Positions 5,462 through 9,943 of a DNA stretch of 9,943 bases are shown here, in pieces. Position 1 is the first letter of the stretch. Every line of letters begins with the position of its first letter. Both the position numbers and the translations under genes were made by a program. The DNA lies in assembly GCA_020846375.1 (NCBI GenBank), contig JADLDZ010000138.1:1-9943 (forward strand), in the 5' to 3' direction. The notes beneath the pieces are model-generated. The model saw nothing but the letters and a program-made list of their open reading frames with translations, did not search any database and was not told the origin of the DNA. This DNA comes from Nitrospirales bacterium. GTDB lineage: Bacteria; Nitrospirota; Thermodesulfovibrionia; Thermodesulfovibrionales; Dissulfurispiraceae.

Positions 5462-6789
5462 ATCAATCCCGAATTTCTTTAATTTGAGGTAGAGGGTCTT
5501 CCTGTCGATCCCCAGGATCTGGCTTGCCCTGGACTGGTTTCCCTCTGTATCCCTGAGCACCTTCAGGATATACTCTTTTTCCATCTCCTCCAGGGAGGAA
5601 TAGGATTCATTCTTCCTGAGGGAGGAGGATGCTTCAGGAATCGAGAGGTCCTCCTCTCTCACCTTGTCAGAGTCGCACAGGATCACCGCCCGTTCCACTA
5701 CGTTTTCCAGCTCTCTTACGTTCCCGGGCCAATGGTAGTCGGCAAGCAGTTCCAGTGCCTTCGGGGCGAAGTCCGTGACGGACTGCGAGAGCTTCTGACT
5801 GTACTTCCGCAGAAAGTGCCGGGCGAGTTCTGGAATGTCCTCTTTTCTCTCCCGCAGCGGGGGAATGTTGATATTGATGACATTCAGGCGGTAGTAGAGG
5901 TCCTGCCGGAAGCTCCCTTCCCGGATCAGATGGGTAAGGTCCTTGTTCGTGGCGGCGATGACCCGCACGTCGACCTTCAGCGCCTTGTTTCCTCCCACTC
6001 TCCTGAACTCCCCGGAATCGAGGAAACGCAGGAGCTTCGCCTGGAGTCCGATGGGCATTTCCCCGATCTCATCGAGAAAAAGGGTCCCTTTGTCCGCCAC
6101 CTCGACGATGCCGTACTTCATCTGGTGGGCGCTGGTGAAAGCACCCTTTTCGTGGCCGAACAGCTCCGATTCGATGAGGTTTTCCGACAGTGCCGCGCAG
6201 TTGAGGGCTGTAAAAGGGGCATGGCTCCTCTTGCTGTGGTGCCATATGGTGCCGGCGACGAGCTCCTTCCCCGTGCCGCTCTCCCCGTGAATGAAGACGC
6301 TGGAGTCCGTGGGGGCGATCTTCCGGATAAGGGTGAGAATATCCCTGAACTGCCTGCTCCTGCCGATGAACTCGAAGCCGGTCTCCTTGCGCGCAAGCTC
6401 CTGTTCGAGGAGGATGCTCTTTATCTTCAGCCGCCGGTACTCGTACGCCCTGTTGATGACAACGATCAGTTCGTCGAGCTTGTATGGCTTGCTGAGGTAG
6501 TCGTATGCACCGTTTTTCATGGCCTCCACCGCTGTCTCCACCGCCGCCTTTCCGCTGAGGACGACGATGGCGGGGGTTGCCGGGTCGTTCTTCACCTTTT
6601 TCATGAACTCGATGCCGTCGAGGCCCGGCATGACGATGTCGAGGAGCACCACATCGTAGGCAGTGTCCTTGAGCAGGGAGAAGCCCGTCTCCCCGTCCCC
6701 TGCGGTTTCCACGGAGAAGCCTTTCCGCGTAAGCTCTTTTTTCAGGAGCCTCCTGAACGGCTCTTCGTCATCGATGGCGAGTATCCTGA

Positions 6790-6793
<4 letters not shown>
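5459..6793 (-). CDS. NtrC-family sigma-54-dependent response regulator (REC-AAA+-Fis HTH) with GAFTSA loop
   Basis: The protein has 444 residues in three parts. The receiver domain (1-120) has Asp8/Asp9, phospho-acceptor Asp52 (LLDIVMP), Ser80 and Lys102. The AAA+ domain (about 142-370) has Walker A GESGTGKE (170-177), Walker B GTLFLDEIGEM (236-246), sensor I VIAATN (278-283), FRQDLYYRLNV (295-305) and sensor II WPGNVRELEN (355-364). The C-terminal Fis-type helix-turn-helix (about 417-441) contains NQSRASQILGIDRKTLYLKL. Such proteins use ATP hydrolysis to open sigma-54 RNA polymerase promoters. The sigma-54 contact loop is GAFTSA (217-222) instead of the usual GAFTGA. The start ATG at 6793 overlaps the kinase stop by four bases (ATGA), with GAGG upstream inside the kinase gene, so the pair is translationally coupled and very likely cognate. 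I found no -24/-12 (TGGCAC/TTGC) promoter in the window, so its targets are probably elsewhere. Confidence 0.96.
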
Positions 6794-9324
<2,531 letters not shown>

Positions 9325-9329
9325 TCATT

Positions 9330-9338
9330 ATTATATCA
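9330..9338 (-). promoter_or_regulatory. Extended -10 promoter of the histidine kinase operon
   Basis: The minus strand reads TGATATAAT (9338-9330), a perfect extended -10. Only five bases (AATGA) separate it from ATG 9324, so transcription is predicted to start at the start codon within a base or so. The best -35 candidate (AAGACA, 19-bp spacer) is poor. Confidence 0.55.
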
Positions 9339-9370
9339 CGAAGGTTTTTTCTCCTGTCTTCCGCGGTTGC

Positions 9371-9396
9371 CCACAGGGCTCTGAAAGGCCTTGTGG
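9371..9396. promoter_or_regulatory. Interrupted inverted repeat between the kinase and cdaA promoters, candidate operator
   Basis: CCACAGGG (9371-9378) is inverted as CCTTGTGG (9389-9396) with a 10-base centre; seven of eight pairs are Watson-Crick and one is G-T. The right arm overlaps the -35 hexamer of the cdaA promoter (9391-9396). The element lies about 50-70 bp upstream of the predicted kinase start, so one bound dimer could affect both genes. Confidence 0.45.
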
Positions 9397-9418
9397 TATG
9401 ATCCTGATATGCTATAAT
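9391..9418 (+). promoter_or_regulatory. Promoter of cdaA with extended -10
   Basis: TTGTGG (9391-9396), a 16-bp spacer and TATAAT (9413-9418) form a -35/-10 pair, and TGC directly before the hexamer makes an extended -10. Predicted start near 9425 gives a leader of about 90 bases to the cdaA start. Confidence 0.65.
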
Positions 9419-9440
9419 TAATCTGTTATTCTCATGGAGG

Positions 9441-9470
9441 CTACCAGGAGCTTCCGCTTTTTCCGGGTAG
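9441..9470 (+). other. Hairpin in the cdaA leader
   Basis: CTACC (9441-9445) pairs with GGTAG (9466-9470), and AGC-TTCC-GCT (9449-9458) can form an inner stem. It lies within the predicted 5' leader of cdaA. I do not recognise a known riboswitch, including the c-di-AMP ydaO type, which is much larger. The rest of the leader, 9471-9507, shows nothing clear. Confidence 0.25.
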
Positions 9471-9516
9471 GCTTCGACAGTATATCTGTATCATAAACAG
9501 AGAGCGCGGGGATTTA

Positions 9517-9943
9517 TTGCTGGAACTTTTTAAACAGATACGGTGGCAGGATTTTATCGACATCCTTCTCGTCTCCCTCATCCTGTACCGCCTCCTCCTG
9601 ATTATCAAGGGCACCAAGGCTGCACAGATGCTCGTGGGTCTGGGCGTCCTCCTCGTGGCATCCTTTTTCTCGAAGTATCTCCAGCTCTATACCATGGATT
9701 GGATTATCCAGAGCTTCTGGTCGCAGGTGGTGATCGCGCTGATCGTCCTTTTTCAACCCGAGATACGGCGCGCCCTCGCCCAGATGGGGGAGTCCTCCTT
9801 TCTCCAGAACTTTACCTCTGCGGAGGAGCTGAAATCCCTCGAGGAGATTGTAAGGGCGTCCATTGCGCTGGCGAACAGGAAGATAGGGGGCCTGATCGTT
9901 ATTGAGCGGGAAATAAGCCTCAAGGACTATGTGGAGATCGGCA
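9517..9943 (+). CDS. cdaA: Diadenylate cyclase CdaA, N-terminal part (cut by window edge)
   Basis: The frame gives 142 residues before the window ends. The start IRWQDFIDILLVSLILYRLL, followed by IIKGTKAAQMLVGLGVLLVA, then ALIVLFQPEIRRALAQMG, is the signature of CdaA (DacA), a membrane-anchored enzyme that makes c-di-AMP from two ATP. Three membrane helices are visible (about 12-30, 37-51, 67-78). The linker and the start of the cyclase domain (EELKSLEEIVRASIALANRKIGGLIVIE) follow. The catalytic DGA and RHR motifs would lie beyond the edge. No ATG or GTG exists in frame between the upstream stop (9415-9417) and this point, so I assign TTG 9517, which has GGGG(A) about five bases upstream and gives the usual N-terminus MLELFKQIRWQD. 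It is divergent from the kinase gene. In many bacteria a CdaR gene and glmM follow; that cannot be seen here. Confidence 0.92.
   Translation, partial: MLELFKQIRWQDFIDILLVSLILYRLLLIIKGTKAAQMLVGLGVLLVASFFSKYLQLYTMDWIIQSFWSQVVIALIVLFQPEIRRALAQMGESSFLQNFTSAEELKSLEEIVRASIALANRKIGGLIVIEREISLKDYVEIG

Noticed and set aside
9434..9496. 20-codon ORF in the cdaA leader
   Set aside because: It has no ribosome binding site and no features of a known leader peptide; chance is more likely.
9543..9905. 120-codon plus-strand ORF over cdaA
   Set aside because: It is in another frame of cdaA; the frame beginning at 9517 carries all the CdaA motifs, whereas this one is Pro/Gly/Arg-rich without a domain.

Overview
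The window reads as chromosomal DNA from an anaerobic, moderately GC-rich bacterium. A member of the Desulfobacterota (former Deltaproteobacteria) or a neighbouring lineage is my best guess. That guess rests on corrinoid-methyltransferase proteins sitting beside an NtrC-type regulator, a large soluble PAS/GAF histidine kinase and the diadenylate cyclase CdaA. It is inference from gene content, not from any search.

Left part (1-3120, minus strand): a probable four-gene operon, read right to left. It encodes a partly degenerate stand-alone receiver-domain protein (3064-2663), a MtaA/MtbA-like corrinoid-protein methyltransferase of the uroporphyrinogen-decarboxylase fold (2635-1595), a carboxymuconolactone-decarboxylase (CMD) family protein with an unusual CxxxC motif (1518-1000), and an MtrH-family methyltransferase that runs off the left edge (840-1). 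Together these look like a one-carbon/methyl-transfer module that moves methyl groups through a corrinoid protein to or from a tetrahydropterin. The corrinoid protein itself and a substrate:corrinoid methyltransferase are not in the window. A consensus extended -10 promoter lies just upstream of the first gene.

Middle part (3121-5442): a hairpin-rich divergent spacer carries two tandem GGGGAAAAAYGCCCC repeats. It is followed by a plus-strand COG0523/CobW GTPase (3306-4196), an OsmC-family thiol protein on the minus strand (4789-4268), and a classical CxxC AhpD-like CMD protein on the plus strand (4984-5442). The CobW protein could supply metal (zinc or cobalt) to the neighbouring metal-dependent methyltransferases. 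The OsmC and AhpD-like proteins are divergently transcribed and suggest a thiol-redox or hydroperoxide function.

Right part (5443-9943): a two-component pair on the minus strand overlaps by an ATGA. It comprises a soluble PAS-GAF-GAF-PAS histidine kinase (9324-6790) and an NtrC-class response regulator (6793-5459) with a GAFTSA rather than GAFTGA loop. Divergent from the kinase gene is the 5' part of cdaA (9517 to the right edge), which makes c-di-AMP. Their spacer holds back-to-back extended -10 promoters and an interrupted inverted repeat, CCACAGGG-N10-CCTTGTGG.

Across the window, four probable promoters share the TGnTATA(A/C)T extended -10 form. Two genes (the CobW GTPase and the histidine kinase) have a -10 box placed so that transcription would begin at or next to the start codon, so they may be leaderless. 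Both convergent gene junctions carry strong hairpins without a U-tract.
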